Origin: Streptomyces sp. H27-H1
GTDB lineage: Bacteria > Actinomycetota > Actinomycetes > Streptomycetales > Streptomycetaceae
Direction: 5' to 3'
DNA: 64,000 nt
Assembly: GCF_026627445.1 (NCBI RefSeq)
Contig: NZ_JAPNLJ010000026.1
Coordinates: 1 to 64,000, forward strand
The position numbers and the translations under genes are program-made. The notes beneath the pieces are model-generated. The model searched no databases. It was not told the origin of the DNA and saw only the letters and a program-made list of their open reading frames with translations. Shown piece by piece: positions 17,558 through 26,718 of this stretch; positions within the stretch are counted from its first letter, which is position 1; every line of letters starts with the position of its first letter.

Positions 17558-17573
17558 CTTAGGTAAACCTAAG
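17558..17573. promoter_or_regulatory. DmdR/IdeR (DtxR-family) iron box upstream of feoA
   Basis: CTTAGGTAAACCTAAG: arms CTTAGGT and ACCTAAG are perfectly inverted around a 2-nt centre. This is the TTAGG...CCTAA core recognised by actinobacterial DtxR-family iron repressors (DmdR1 in Streptomyces). It sits about 23 bp upstream of the feoA start, where it would block transcription under iron sufficiency. Confidence 0.75.
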
Positions 17574-17675
17574 CAGTCGAGGGAGTGCCCACAGCCGGGC
17601 AAAGACCCTGATCGACCGGGACTTTCAGCCCTCTGCTCCCGGCCGGACATCGGCCGATCGGCCGGGGGCCCGGGA

Positions 17676-18215
17676 TCACCCGGGGTTCGGCCCGGCGACC
17701 GGGGTGCCGCCCCGCCGCCGGTCGCAGGTGGCAGGCCGCCGGACGCGGGTCGCAGGTCCACGAGGTGGCGGACTACGGGATCGGACGCCGGACGCCGCCG
17801 GGTCGGCGACCTGCCCTTCGAGGGGGAATCCATCCTCGGACACGGCCTCCGCGCTCGCCGGATTCAGCGCTACGGGAATGTTGCGGAGCACGGCAATACG
17901 AACGAGGGCGAGTACGTCGTGAACATGCGGGGCGGCCCACAAAGGGTCCCAGACGAACGAGCGAGGTGACGTCGCCGGAATGACCATCGAGCCGATCTGC
18001 CGGCCACCGCCGTGCGGCCCGGACCCAACCGCCCTGAGCTGCAAGCCCTGTTCCGATCTGAGCAGCCGGGCGGTGGAGCTGCTCCCCACCAGTCCGGGCC
18101 GGGTCACGGCACGGTGATTGCGCCGTACCCAATTCAGCAGGTCGACCTTCCTCCGGTCATGCGCCACGAGAGCGACCGTCAGCCGACGCCGACCCCACGG
18201 ATTTCCTTGCGCCAT
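17676..18215 (-). CDS. Methylglyoxal-synthase-like protein lacking Asp71
   Basis: A 179-residue protein whose first 125 residues match the methylglyoxal synthase (MGS) fold: LVAHDRRK with His19/Asp20, GSSST in place of the phosphate-binding GTTG, GPHGGGRQIGS in place of GPxGGDQQxG, WDPL, and PHVHDVLALVRIAVLRNIPVA. By alignment His19, Asp20, Gly66, the WDP Asp, the following His and the Asp101 equivalent are kept, but the catalytic base Asp71 of E. coli MgsA is Gly. The last 50 residues are Arg/Pro/Gly-rich and unlike the family. Normal dihydroxyacetone-phosphate lyase activity is doubtful; a binding or regulatory role is possible. It is transcribed toward feoABC and is divergent from the phosphatase gene. 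Confidence 0.75.
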   Translation of the reverse strand: MAQGNPWGRRRLTVALVAHDRRKVDLLNWVRRNHRAVTRPGLVGSSSTARLLRSEQGLQLRAVGSGPHGGGRQIGSMVIPATSPRSFVWDPLWAAPHVHDVLALVRIAVLRNIPVALNPASAEAVSEDGFPLEGQVADPAASGVRSRSPPPRGPATRVRRPATCDRRRGGTPVAGPNPG

Positions 18216-18327
18216 TCAGGGAATGAAATTCCGAATGACGCAGTCGCGCGTCCGATAATCGGACGGGATTCGACGGGGAGGGTCCTGGGGGTGTGCGAAA
18301 GCACCGTCCCGAGGGCATTCTGAAGGG

Positions 18328-20751
18328 GTGACGGCGAGATCGGACACCAGCGGCCCCGTCACGGACGCCACGGCCCGGGTGCTCGCGCGGGCCGCTCTCG
18401 ACGCCATGGGGGCCGCCGGCGGGTACGCGAGCGGGGTATACCTGCGCTCCGGCACCGAGGGTCTGCTGCTGATGGCGACCGTGACCGGGCTCCCGGGACC
18501 GCTGTTCCGCCCCTGGTGGCGGATGCAAGTGAACCGCCCGTACCCCGTCGCCGAGGCCTACCGGTCCGGCCAGTCCGTGCACCTGCCCGACGCCGAATCG
18601 GCGATGCGGCGCTTCCCCCAGCTGATGGCCGGGCTGCCGTTCCCCTTCGGCTCGCTCTACGAGCCCGTGACCCGCGGCCGCGAGCGCTACGGCGTCCTCC
18701 TGGTACTGCGCCCCGCGACCCCCGGGGTCCCGGTCGGGCCCGGCGACCGCAAACGGCTGCGGGCGGTGGCGGCCCGGCTGGCCGGGGAGCTGGCCGCCCT
18801 GGCCGCGGGCGGCGCCTCGGTGACCTGGGAGGGCGACCCGGTGTACCTGCCCGGACCGGGCGCGGCGGGCGGCCCGGCACTCAGTTCGCCGGGCCGCCCG
18901 GCGACGGGCGCCAAGGGCGGTCCGCCGGCCGGCACGGCAGGCGAACCCCCGGGCAGCCTCCCGGGCAGCTCCGCGGCCGGCGCCCGCGCGGCCGTGGACC
19001 GGCTGGACATGGCCGTCCTGTCCGTGGACCGGCAGGGCCTGATCGGCTTCGCGAACTCCCTCGCCCGCTCCGCCGCCACGACCCTGCTCGGCGCCGACGG
19101 GGCGGAACTCTGCGGGCGGATGCTGTGGGAGGCGCTGCCCTGGCTCGGACACCCCGCCTACGAGGACCACTTCCGGGCCGTGTACCTCTCCCCCACTCCG
19201 GTGCACTTCCAAGCCGCCCGGCGCGGACGCCAGGCGCCCCCGCACTGGCTGTCGGTGGGCCTGCATCCCGGGATCGACGGGATCACCGTCACCATCGCCG
19301 CGTCCGAACCACCCGCGTACGCACCCGAGTCGGTGGTACAGCCCGGCACGGGGCTCGGTTCGCCCGCCATGGGTTCGCCCGCCGACCGGGCCTCGGCCCT
19401 GTACCGGCCGGTGGCCCTGGCGATCGCGCTGACCGAGGCGGTGACGGCCCGCCAGGTGTCGATGGTGGTCACCGACGAGCTGCTCCCGGCCTTCGGCGGG
19501 CGCCAGTTGGCGATCTACCTGCTGGGCGAGGGGCATCTGCACCTGGCGTGGGAGACCGGTTTCCCCCAGGGGTTCCTCGACCGGTTCGACGGGGTCGCGC
19601 TGGACGTGCGGTTGCCCGGGGTCGAGACCCTCACCTCGGGCCGCCCGCTGTTCTTCGAGTCGATGCAGCACCTGGCCGCCGCCTACCCGGGGATCGAGCT
19701 GGACGCCGACGTCGGCGCCCGTGCCTTCCTCCCCCTGATCGCCTCCGGCCGGCCGGTCGGCTCCTGCATCCTCGGCTTCGACGCCCCACGGGGGTTCAGC
19801 CCGGAGGAGCGTACGGTGCTCACGGCGCTGGCCGGGCTGATCGCGCAGGCGCTGGAGCGGGCCCGGCGCTACGACAGCGAGGCGACGCTGGCCCGCGGTC
19901 TGCAGGCGGCGCTGCTGCCGCACCGGCTACCGGTGCACGAGAGCGTGGTCACCGTGGGCCGGTACCTGCCCGGCACCGTCGGGATGGACGTCGGCGGCGA
20001 CTGGTACGACGTCATCGAGGCGGGCGGCGGACGGCTCGCGCTGGTCATCGGCGACGTCCAGGGCCACGGGGTGGCGGCTGCGGCCACCATGGGCCAACTA
20101 CGAAGCGCGGTAAGAGCCTTCGCAATGAGCGGCAGCGAGCCGGAGCAGGTGCTGCGCGGCACGAACCAGTTGCTCATCGACCTCGATCCGGGCCAGTTCG
20201 CCAGCTGCTGCTACGTCCTGCTCGACCCGGGTTCCGGTCTCGCCCTGGCCGTCCGGGCCGGCCATCCCCAGCCGCTGCTGCGGCATCCGGGCGGCCGTAC
20301 GGAGGTGCTGGACCTGCCGGGCGGAATGGTGCTCGGCATCGATGCCGAGGCCAGGTATCCGGTCACCCGGCTGCGGATCGAGCCGGGGGCGGTGCTCGCC
20401 CTCTACACGGACGGGCTGGTGGAGATCCCGGGTACTGACATCGACGCGGGAGTGGAGCGGCTGCGGGCCGCGCTGGCGGCCGCCGGTCCCGCTCCGCTGA
20501 CCGAGACGGCGGACCGGCTGGTCGCCGAAGCAGGGCACTCCACCGACCGGCCGGACGACATCGCCCTGCTGCTCGCGTCCCGCACGTCCGCCCCGGAAGC
20601 GACCACCCCGGACCGGGTGGAGCCGGCCCGGACCGACTCCGACCGGGTGGATTCGGGCCGGGCGGATTCAGGCCCGGTGGTCTCGGGCCGGGCGGACCCG
20701 GACCAGGGGCGCCCGGGCCGGGCGGACCCGGACGGGGCGGACGCGCACTAG
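18328..20751 (+). CDS. GAF/PAS-domain SpoIIE-type PP2C phosphatase
   Basis: An 807-residue serine/threonine phosphatase of the SpoIIE/RsbU group, which act on anti-sigma-factor antagonists in Streptomyces. Order: an N-terminal GAF-like domain (about 10-155), a PAS-like segment (about 215-325), a second GAF (about 350-510), then the PP2C_2 domain with VGRYLPG..., MDVGGDWYDV, VIGDVQGHG, YTDGLVEIPG and RPDDIALLLA. These carry the metal-binding Asp residues. The C-terminal 55 residues are a low-complexity tail rich in SGRAD/PDR repeats. The GTG start at 18328 follows GAAGGGG closely. It has no RsbW or RsbV partner alongside; input ligand unknown. Confidence 0.9.
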   Translation: MTARSDTSGPVTDATARVLARAALDAMGAAGGYASGVYLRSGTEGLLLMATVTGLPGPLFRPWWRMQVNRPYPVAEAYRSGQSVHLPDAESAMRRFPQLMAGLPFPFGSLYEPVTRGRERYGVLLVLRPATPGVPVGPGDRKRLRAVAARLAGELAALAAGGASVTWEGDPVYLPGPGAAGGPALSSPGRPATGAKGGPPAGTAGEPPGSLPGSSAAGARAAVDRLDMAVLSVDRQGLIGFANSLARSAATTLLGADGAELCGRMLWEALPWLGHPAYEDHFRAVYLSPTPVHFQAARRGRQAPPHWLSVGLHPGIDGITVTIAASEPPAYAPESVVQPGTGLGSPAMGSPADRASALYRPVALAIALTEAVTARQVSMVVTDELLPAFGGRQLAIYLLGEGHLHLAWETGFPQGFLDRFDGVALDVRLPGVETLTSGRPLFFESMQHLAAAYPGIELDADVGARAFLPLIASGRPVGSCILGFDAPRGFSPEERTVLTALAGLIAQALERARRYDSEATLARGLQAALLPHRLPVHESVVTVGRYLPGTVGMDVGGDWYDVIEAGGGRLALVIGDVQGHGVAAAATMGQLRSAVRAFAMSGSEPEQVLRGTNQLLIDLDPGQFASCCYVLLDPGSGLALAVRAGHPQPLLRHPGGRTEVLDLPGGMVLGIDAEARYPVTRLRIEPGAVLALYTDGLVEIPGTDIDAGVERLRAALAAAGPAPLTETADRLVAEAGHSTDRPDDIALLLASRTSAPEATTPDRVEPARTDSDRVDSGRADSGPVVSGRADPDQGRPGRADPDGADAH

Positions 20752-20800
20752 CCTCGCCGTTTCACTTGGATGCGGCTGGCTTTGGGGGACCGGGACCGGG

Positions 20801-21041
20801 CATGATCCGGGCCGGGTCGCCACTGATCTCGCGGTGATGCTCACCGACGGCGGTCAGGCGATCGCGGATCTGGCCGTGCGGCGGGACCAGGGCGAGGTGT
20901 TCGCCCGGTCGCCTCTACGTCCACGGCTTGGCGGTTGCTCGCCGACACCGACGAGGTGCAGTCGCTTCGCTGCAGAGCAGCCCGTGCTTCAGCCCGGGAA
21001 GTCGCCTGGATGCAGGCCACCGAGACCGGCGAGGGCACGGG
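20801..21041 (+). pseudogene. IS1380-family transposase fragment
   Basis: A decayed piece of an IS1380-type transposase. One frame reads HDPGRVATDLAVMLTDGGQ followed by AIADLAVRRDQGEVFA; after a frameshift it continues VASTSTAWRLLADTDEVQSL and REVAWMQATETG. These are the N-terminal motifs of that family. There is no DDE core and no inverted repeats. Confidence 0.75.
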
Positions 21042-21275
21042 GTGTTGTCTCCGAGGACGAGGCGGGGCCGGTTGTTGAGCTCGCGGGCGACTGCGTGGAG
21101 GTCTCGGAAAGTACTGTCGCAGGCGGCCGTTCGTGTTCTCGTTCGTGCCGCGTTGCCAGGGGTGTGCGGGTCACAGAAGTAGATGCGGAAGCCGGTGAAG
21201 GCCTCTGTCTCCTCGTGGAGTGTCAGCTCGCGTCCTCAGTCCCAGGTGAGAGTCTTCCTCATCCGTTCGGGCAGG
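21041..21275 (-). pseudogene. IS30-family transposase fragment
   Basis: A minus-strand relic of an IS30 transposase C-terminal half: RKTLTWD then an in-frame TGA, FRIYFCDPH, a frameshift into PWQRGTNENTNGRLRQYFP, then DLHAVARELNNRPRLVLGD after a small deletion. These are the hallmark catalytic-end motifs of IS30. It joins the IS1380 relic directly, so 20.8-21.3 kb is a pile-up of broken mobile elements. From 21276 to 21488 I see no further gene. Confidence 0.8.
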
Positions 21276-21488
21276 TGAGCGGTCTGCGTGGCGATGGGCA
21301 TTCTCGCTCGGCTACCAGCCTCAACTGAAACAGCGGGCGTCAGGCATGGCTCCCGGTTCTGCGGACAGATGCGCAGCAGGATGCCGTCCGGTTGGCCCCT
21401 CGTGTGCTGCGGAGCCCGGACGGTCCCCTTAGTGTCGGTTACAGACCGTCACAGGACCGCGTAGACCGACCCGACCGCAGGAGCCTTC

Positions 21489-22958
21489 ATGCCGGAGCTG
21501 TTCATCGGCGGCCAATGGACCACCGCCTCGGACGGGCAGGTGCGCGAGATCCGTTGCCCAGCGGACGGCACGCTGGTAGCGACCGTGGACGAGGCGGGTC
21601 CCAAGGACGCCGCCGCCGCCGTGGCCGCCGCCCGCGAGGCATTCGACAGCGGGCCATGGCCCGGCACCCCGGCCGCCGAGCGCGGTCGGCTGCTGCTGCG
21701 CGTCGCCGGTCTGCTGGAGCGCGACAAGGCTGCGTTCGCCCGCGCCGAATCCCTGGACACCGGGAAGCGGCTGGTCGAGAGCGAATACGACATGGACGAC
21801 ATCGCCAACTGCTTCCGGTACTTCGGCAACCTGGCGGCCTCCGGTGGCACCGACCGGATCATCGACGCCGGCAATCCGGAAACGGACAGCAGGGTGGTGC
21901 ACGAACCGGTCGGCGTCTGCTCCCTGATCACCCCGTGGAACTACCCGCTGCTGCAGACCGCCTGGAAGGTGGCCCCCGCGCTCGCCGCGGGCAACACCTT
22001 CGTGCTCAAGCCCAGCGAGCTGACCCCGCACACCGCCATCCTCCTGATGGGGCTGCTCAAGGAGGCCGGGCTGCCCGACGGCGCCGCCAACCTGGTGCTC
22101 GGCGCGGGCGCTGTCGCCGGAGCGCCGCTCAGTACCGACGAGCGGGTGGACCTGGTGTCCTTCACCGGCGGGCTGCTCACCGGACGGCGCATCATGGCCG
22201 CCGCCGCGCCCACCGTCAAGAAGATCGCCCTGGAACTGGGCGGCAAGAACCCCAACATCATCTTCGCCGACGCCGAGTTCGACACCGCCGTCGACTACGC
22301 CCTGATGGCGGTGTTCCTGCACTCCGGGCAGGTCTGCTCGGCCGGTGCCCGGCTGCTGGTCCAGGACGAACTGCACGACGCGTTCGTGGACGAGGTGGTG
22401 CGGCGGGCACAGCAGATCCGGCTCGGCGGCCCGTTCGACGAGAATGCCCGCGCCGGCCCGCTGATCTCCGCCGCGCACCGCGAGAAGGTCGAGGCGTACG
22501 TCGCGGCCGGCCTGGCGGAGGGGGCGGTGCTGCGCTGCGGCGGCGCCCGGCCCGACGACCCCGCGCTGGCCAACGGCTTCTACTACCCGCCGACGGTGCT
22601 CGACGAGTGCACCCCGGGCATGTCCGTGGTGCGTGACGAATCGTTCGGCCCGGTGCTCACCGTCGAGCGGTTCCATGACGAGGCCGAGGCGGTCGCGCTC
22701 GCCAACGACACCGTCTACGGCCTGGCCGGAGCGGTCTGGACGCAGGACAGCGAGCGTGCGCACCGGGTCGCCGCCCGGCTGCGCGCCGGAACCGTATGGA
22801 TCAACGACTTCCATCCCTATGTGCCACAGGCCGAGTGGGGCGGCATGAAGCAGTCCGGCGTCGGCCGCGAACTGGGCCCGGCGGGACTGGCCGAGTACCA
22901 GGAGGCCAAGCACATCTGGCGCAACACCGCCCCCCGCCCGCAGAGGTGGTTCGAATGA
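21489..22958 (+). CDS. Betaine-aldehyde-type aldehyde dehydrogenase
   Basis: NAD(P)-dependent aldehyde dehydrogenase of 489 residues. Seen: TPWNYPLLQTAWKVAPALAAG (cut: NTFVLKPSE), SFTGGLLTGRRIM (cofactor loop), the general-base motif ALELGGKNPNI, catalytic Cys in HSGQVCSAGARLL, and DESFGPVLTV. It opens an operon with an APC permease (4-bp ATGA overlap) and a choline-dehydrogenase-like GMC enzyme, which together fit choline uptake and oxidation to glycine betaine. It would perform the second step, betaine aldehyde to betaine. Other amino-aldehydes are possible. There is no BetI-type regulator next to it; the upstream side is occupied by IS debris. Confidence 0.88.
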   Translation: MPELFIGGQWTTASDGQVREIRCPADGTLVATVDEAGPKDAAAAVAAAREAFDSGPWPGTPAAERGRLLLRVAGLLERDKAAFARAESLDTGKRLVESEYDMDDIANCFRYFGNLAASGGTDRIIDAGNPETDSRVVHEPVGVCSLITPWNYPLLQTAWKVAPALAAGNTFVLKPSELTPHTAILLMGLLKEAGLPDGAANLVLGAGAVAGAPLSTDERVDLVSFTGGLLTGRRIMAAAAPTVKKIALELGGKNPNIIFADAEFDTAVDYALMAVFLHSGQVCSAGARLLVQDELHDAFVDEVVRRAQQIRLGGPFDENARAGPLISAAHREKVEAYVAAGLAEGAVLRCGGARPDDPALANGFYYPPTVLDECTPGMSVVRDESFGPVLTVERFHDEAEAVALANDTVYGLAGAVWTQDSERAHRVAARLRAGTVWINDFHPYVPQAEWGGMKQSGVGRELGPAGLAEYQEAKHIWRNTAPRPQRWFE

Positions 22959-24520
22959 GCAACCCCACCCCGGACCCCGGGTCCGCGCGCGGCGAGGTCG
23001 ACAGCGACGCGGCGCTCACCGAACTGGGCTACAAGCCCGGACTCAAGCGCACACTCGGCAACTTCCACACCTTCGCCGCCGGAATCAGCTACATCTCCAT
23101 CCTGACCGGCACGTTCCAGCTCTTCTACTTCGGCGTCAGCATCGGCGGGCCCGCCTACTGGTGGTCCTGGCCGATGGTCTTCATCGGCCAGCTGATGGTG
23201 GCGCTGTGCTTCTGCGAACTCGCCGCGCGCTTCCCCGTGGCGGGATCGGTCTACAACTGGGCCAAGCACACCGGCGGCCCGCACATCGGCTGGCTGGCGG
23301 GCTGGATGATGACGGTCGCGACCATGGTGTCGCTTGCCGCCGTGGCCCTGGCCTACCAGTTGACGCTCCCCCAGATCTCCAGCTTCTTCCAGATCATCGG
23401 TGACGGCACCGGCCAGTACGACGCGGCCTCCAACGCCGTACTGCTCGGCACGATCCTGATCGTCTTCACCACCGTGATCAACGCCTTCGGGGTGAAGCTG
23501 ATGGCCACCATCAACTCCACCGGGGTGATCATCGAGCTGATCGCCGCGGTCGTGCTGGTGGTGCTGCTCGCCGCGCACATCACCCGCGGCCCGAGCGCCA
23601 TCATGCAGACCCAGGGCCTCGGCCAGGGACAGACGCTCGGCTACTTCGGCGCGTTCCTGACCGCCTCACTCGCCTCGGCGTATGTCATGTACGGCTTCGA
23701 CACCGCCTCCTCGCTGGGCGAGGAGTCCGTCGACCCGGCCCGCAACGCTCCGCGGGCCATCCTGCGCGCGCTCATCGCCTCCTTCTTCCTCGGCGGCCTG
23801 ATCCTGCTGTTCGCGCTGCTGGCCACTCCTGACCTGCACGCCAAGGAACTGTCCGTGGACGGCCTGCAGTACGTGGTGAAGGCCGCGCTCGGTGAGACCA
23901 TCGGCCAGGGCGTGCTGTGGTGCGTGGTCATCGCCATCACCGTGTGCGCGCTGTCCGTACAGACCGCGGGGCTGCGGCTCGCCTTCGCGATGGCCCGCGA
24001 CAACAACCTGCCAGCCGGCTCGAAGCTGGCCGCTCTCCACCCGAGGTTCCGGACGCCGGTGCTGGCGACGTGCGTGATCGGCATCGTGGCGATCGCCATC
24101 CTGGTCGTCAACATCAATCAGCCGCAGATCTTCTCGGTCGTCACCAGTATCGCCATCATCATGATCTACGTTGCGTATCTGCTGGTCACCATGCCCATGC
24201 TGGTGCAGCGGCTGCGCGGCAAATGGACGCCGTCGACCGATCACTTCTCGCTGGGCCGGTGGGGCCTGCCGGTCAACATCCTGGCCGTGATCTGGGGCAC
24301 CGCGATGACCATCAACCTGCTGTGGCCGCGCGCCGAGGTCTACAACGCCACCGGCCCGCAGCACTGGTACCTGCGCTGGGGCGGCGTCCTGTTCGTCGGC
24401 GTCGTCGCCGCCGGCGGCTTCGTCTACTACTGGTTCGTCCAGCGCAACAAGACCGGCGTTCTCGCCGAACACGCCATCGGGGAACCGCCGGAGCCCGCAC
24501 CGGTCCACGGCGGCGCTTGA
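22955..24520 (+). CDS. APC-family amino acid/choline-type permease
   Basis: A 521-residue integral membrane transporter of the amino acid-polyamine-organocation superfamily with about 12 hydrophobic segments. It starts MSNPTPDP, with a soluble N-terminal 30 residues, then LGNFHTFAAGISYISILTG (first helix with the unwound substrate-binding region), and GEESVDPARNAPRAILRAL, typical of the GABA/choline-permease branch. ATG 22955 overlaps the ALDH stop (ATGA). Position between a betaine-aldehyde-type ALDH and a choline-type oxidase suggests import of choline or a related quaternary amine. Substrate not proven. Confidence 0.88.
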   Translation: MSNPTPDPGSARGEVDSDAALTELGYKPGLKRTLGNFHTFAAGISYISILTGTFQLFYFGVSIGGPAYWWSWPMVFIGQLMVALCFCELAARFPVAGSVYNWAKHTGGPHIGWLAGWMMTVATMVSLAAVALAYQLTLPQISSFFQIIGDGTGQYDAASNAVLLGTILIVFTTVINAFGVKLMATINSTGVIIELIAAVVLVVLLAAHITRGPSAIMQTQGLGQGQTLGYFGAFLTASLASAYVMYGFDTASSLGEESVDPARNAPRAILRALIASFFLGGLILLFALLATPDLHAKELSVDGLQYVVKAALGETIGQGVLWCVVIAITVCALSVQTAGLRLAFAMARDNNLPAGSKLAALHPRFRTPVLATCVIGIVAIAILVVNINQPQIFSVVTSIAIIMIYVAYLLVTMPMLVQRLRGKWTPSTDHFSLGRWGLPVNILAVIWGTAMTINLLWPRAEVYNATGPQHWYLRWGGVLFVGVVAAGGFVYYWFVQRNKTGVLAEHAIGEPPEPAPVHGGA

Positions 24521-24577
24521 TAGCCGTGCGTGAGGCCCGAACCGTACGCCCGCTCCGTGAAACGAGGAAGTTCTGAC

Positions 24578-26122
24578 ATGGACGAGTTCGACTATGTGGT
24601 GGTCGGCGGCGGAACGGCCGGTGCGGTGGTGGCCGCGCGGCTGACCGAGGACCCCAGTGTCACCGTCTGCGTACTGGAGGCCGGACCCTCGGACGTCGGC
24701 GACGACAACATCCTGCGACTCGACAAGTGGATGGCACTGCTGGAATCCGGCTACGACTGGGACTACCCGGTGGAACCGCAGGAGAACGGCAACAGCTTCA
24801 TGCGCCACGCCCGCGCCAAGGTGCTCGGCGGCTGCTCCTCGCACAACTCCTGCATCGCCTTCTGGGCACCGGCCGAGGACCTCGACGAATGGGGTGCGCT
24901 CGGCTGTACCGGCTGGAGCGCCGCGGACTGCTTCCCGCTGTACCGGCGGTTGGAGACAAACGACGCACCCGGCGAGCACCACGGCCGCTCGGGTCCGGTC
25001 ACCATCCGCACCGTCCCGCCGAACGACCCGTGTGGCACCGCCCTGTTGGAGGCATGCGCGGCGGCCGGCATTCCCACCACCCCGTTCAACACCGGCACGA
25101 CTGTGGTGCGCGGCGCGCACTGGTTCCAGATCAACGCCCGCGAGGACGGCACCCGGTCCTCCGCGTCGGTCTCCTATCTGCACCCGGTTCTCGGCCGTCG
25201 GCCCAACCTCGAAGTGCGTACCGGCCTGCAGGCCAAGCGGCTCGTGTTCGACGCCGGCAAGCGCTGCACGGGCGTGGAGTACCTGGCGCCCGACACCATC
25301 CACACCGGGGCGGTCGGGGCGCGGCGCGAAGTGATCGTCGCCTGTGGGGCCATCGACTCGCCCAAGCTGCTGATGCTGTCGGGCATCGGCCCCGCCGGGC
25401 ACCTGAAGGACTCCGGGGTGGACGTCCTCTCCGATTCCCCCGGAGTCGGCTCGAACCTCCAGGACCACCCGGAGGGCCTGGTCATGTGGGAGGCGAAGCA
25501 GCCCATGGTCTCCTCCTCCACCCAGTGGTGGGAGATCGGCATCTTCACCGACACCCGGCCGGGCCTGGACCGGCCGGACCTGATGTTCCACTACGGGTCG
25601 GTGCCGTTCGACCTGAACACCTACCGCCACGGCTACCCGACCTCCGAGAACGCCTTCTGTCTCACCCCGAACGTCACCCGGGCCCGCTCGATGGGCACCG
25701 TCCGGCTGCGGACCCGCGACTTCCGGGACAAGCCGCGCGTGGACCCGCGGTACTTCACCGACGAGCACGACGTACGGGTGATGACGCACGGCCTGCGCCT
25801 CGCGCGGGAGATCGTCTCCCAGTCCCCGATGGCCGGCTGGGCGGGCACCGAACTGGCCCCCGGCCCGGCGGCCCGGTCCGACGACGAGCTGCTGGACTAC
25901 ATCCGCAAGACCCACAACACCGTCTACCACCCGGCGGGCACCGTCCGGATGGGCGCGGCCGACGACCCCGCGTCGCCCCTCGACCCGCAACTGCGGGTCA
26001 AGGGCGTCACCGGGCTGCGGGTGGCGGACGCCTCGGTGATGCCGTTCCTGCCGGCGGTCAACCCGTGCATCACCACGATGATGATCGGCGAGAAGTGCGC
26101 CGACATGATCAAGTCGGCCTGA
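24578..26122 (+). CDS. GMC oxidoreductase, choline-dehydrogenase-like
   Basis: FAD-dependent glucose-methanol-choline oxidoreductase of 514 residues. The N-terminal FAD motif is VVVGGGTAGAVVAARL; ARAKVLGGCSSHN is GMC signature 1; the GAIDSPKLLMLSGIGP stretch is signature 2. The C-terminal catalytic pair is His in HNTVYHPAGTVRMG and Asn in AVNPCITTMM. The start is ATG 24578 after GAGGAAG. It is the last gene of the ALDH-permease operon and would oxidise the imported alcohol (choline or similar) to the aldehyde. Confidence 0.9.
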   Translation: MDEFDYVVVGGGTAGAVVAARLTEDPSVTVCVLEAGPSDVGDDNILRLDKWMALLESGYDWDYPVEPQENGNSFMRHARAKVLGGCSSHNSCIAFWAPAEDLDEWGALGCTGWSAADCFPLYRRLETNDAPGEHHGRSGPVTIRTVPPNDPCGTALLEACAAAGIPTTPFNTGTTVVRGAHWFQINAREDGTRSSASVSYLHPVLGRRPNLEVRTGLQAKRLVFDAGKRCTGVEYLAPDTIHTGAVGARREVIVACGAIDSPKLLMLSGIGPAGHLKDSGVDVLSDSPGVGSNLQDHPEGLVMWEAKQPMVSSSTQWWEIGIFTDTRPGLDRPDLMFHYGSVPFDLNTYRHGYPTSENAFCLTPNVTRARSMGTVRLRTRDFRDKPRVDPRYFTDEHDVRVMTHGLRLAREIVSQSPMAGWAGTELAPGPAARSDDELLDYIRKTHNTVYHPAGTVRMGAADDPASPLDPQLRVKGVTGLRVADASVMPFLPAVNPCITTMMIGEKCADMIKSA

Positions 26123-26252
26123 CCCGACGTATCCGGCTCACCGTCAGGCTTCGGGGGACGCGATGGCCCGCGCGGCGCTGACCTCCTGACGCAGGGGGGT
26201 GTAAGCAATCACGAAGTCGGCTCTGTCGCTGATCTTGTGACGGGGGGGCGGG

Positions 26253-26368
26253 TCAGGGCGTGAGAAGCATGCGTTTGCGGAGGAAGTCGAGGTTGGCTCG
26301 TCCGAATCCTTGCCTTTTGAGGAATTTCACCCGTGTGACCTGTCCTTCGACCTGGCCGGAGGCGACCG
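26253..26368 (-). pseudogene. ISL3-family transposase 3' fragment
   Basis: Minus-strand C-terminal tail of an ISL3 transposase: VASGQVEGQVTRVKFLKRQG followed by FGRANLDFLRKRMLLTP and a TGA at 26253-26255. Only about 38 codons remain. Confidence 0.8.
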
Positions 26369-26520
26369 TTCGCCGAGCCGTTCTCCCGGCTGCCCGCCCC
26401 GCACGCACGGTTCACCACTCGGCTCAACCACGCCCTGGAGCGAGTGGGCCTGGCGCCGGCCGGGCGGGCCGGCGCCAGGCTGGCCGCCCAGCTGGGCTTC
26501 GGCGCGGGAAGGATGACGCG
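26369..26520 (+). pseudogene. ISL3-family transposase 5' fragment
   Basis: Plus-strand piece from the N-terminal part of an ISL3 transposase: FAEPFSRLPAPHARFTTRLN then ERVGLAPAGRAGARLAAQLG. It abuts the minus-strand ISL3 tail back to back, so two broken copies or one inverted copy have been fused here. Confidence 0.75.
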
Positions 26521-26718
26521 GTGCCCCCGACGCTATGTACATCCTTAGCAGGGCCTCGGCCGAGCTGTGGAGACCTGCGTCGCCGCCCACCGCGACTGCT
26601 CTGAACACCATCACCGACCACGACATCCACCTGCTGTCCCAGCACCCGGTCGGCCCCTCCGCTCACGTAGCTGTCGCGACGTGACAATCGGTGGTCCGGA
26701 GCTGTGGCCTGCGGGCTG
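26521..26718. other. Short stretch with an unassigned gene relic
   Basis: No complete gene. One plus frame reads AMYILSRASAELWRP...ALNTITDHDIH...to a TGA near 26684. The TITDH piece vaguely recalls nucleoside phosphorylases, but the match is too weak to name. Probably a relic beside the IS debris. Confidence 0.25.

Noticed and set aside
18328..20751. A frameshift at 20085-20110 in the phosphatase, suggested by a locally A-rich stretch (ACTACGAAGCGCGGTAAGAGCC)
   Set aside because: The PP2C motifs before (VIGDVQGHG) and after (LYTDGLVEIPG) are in the same frame, so the gene is intact.
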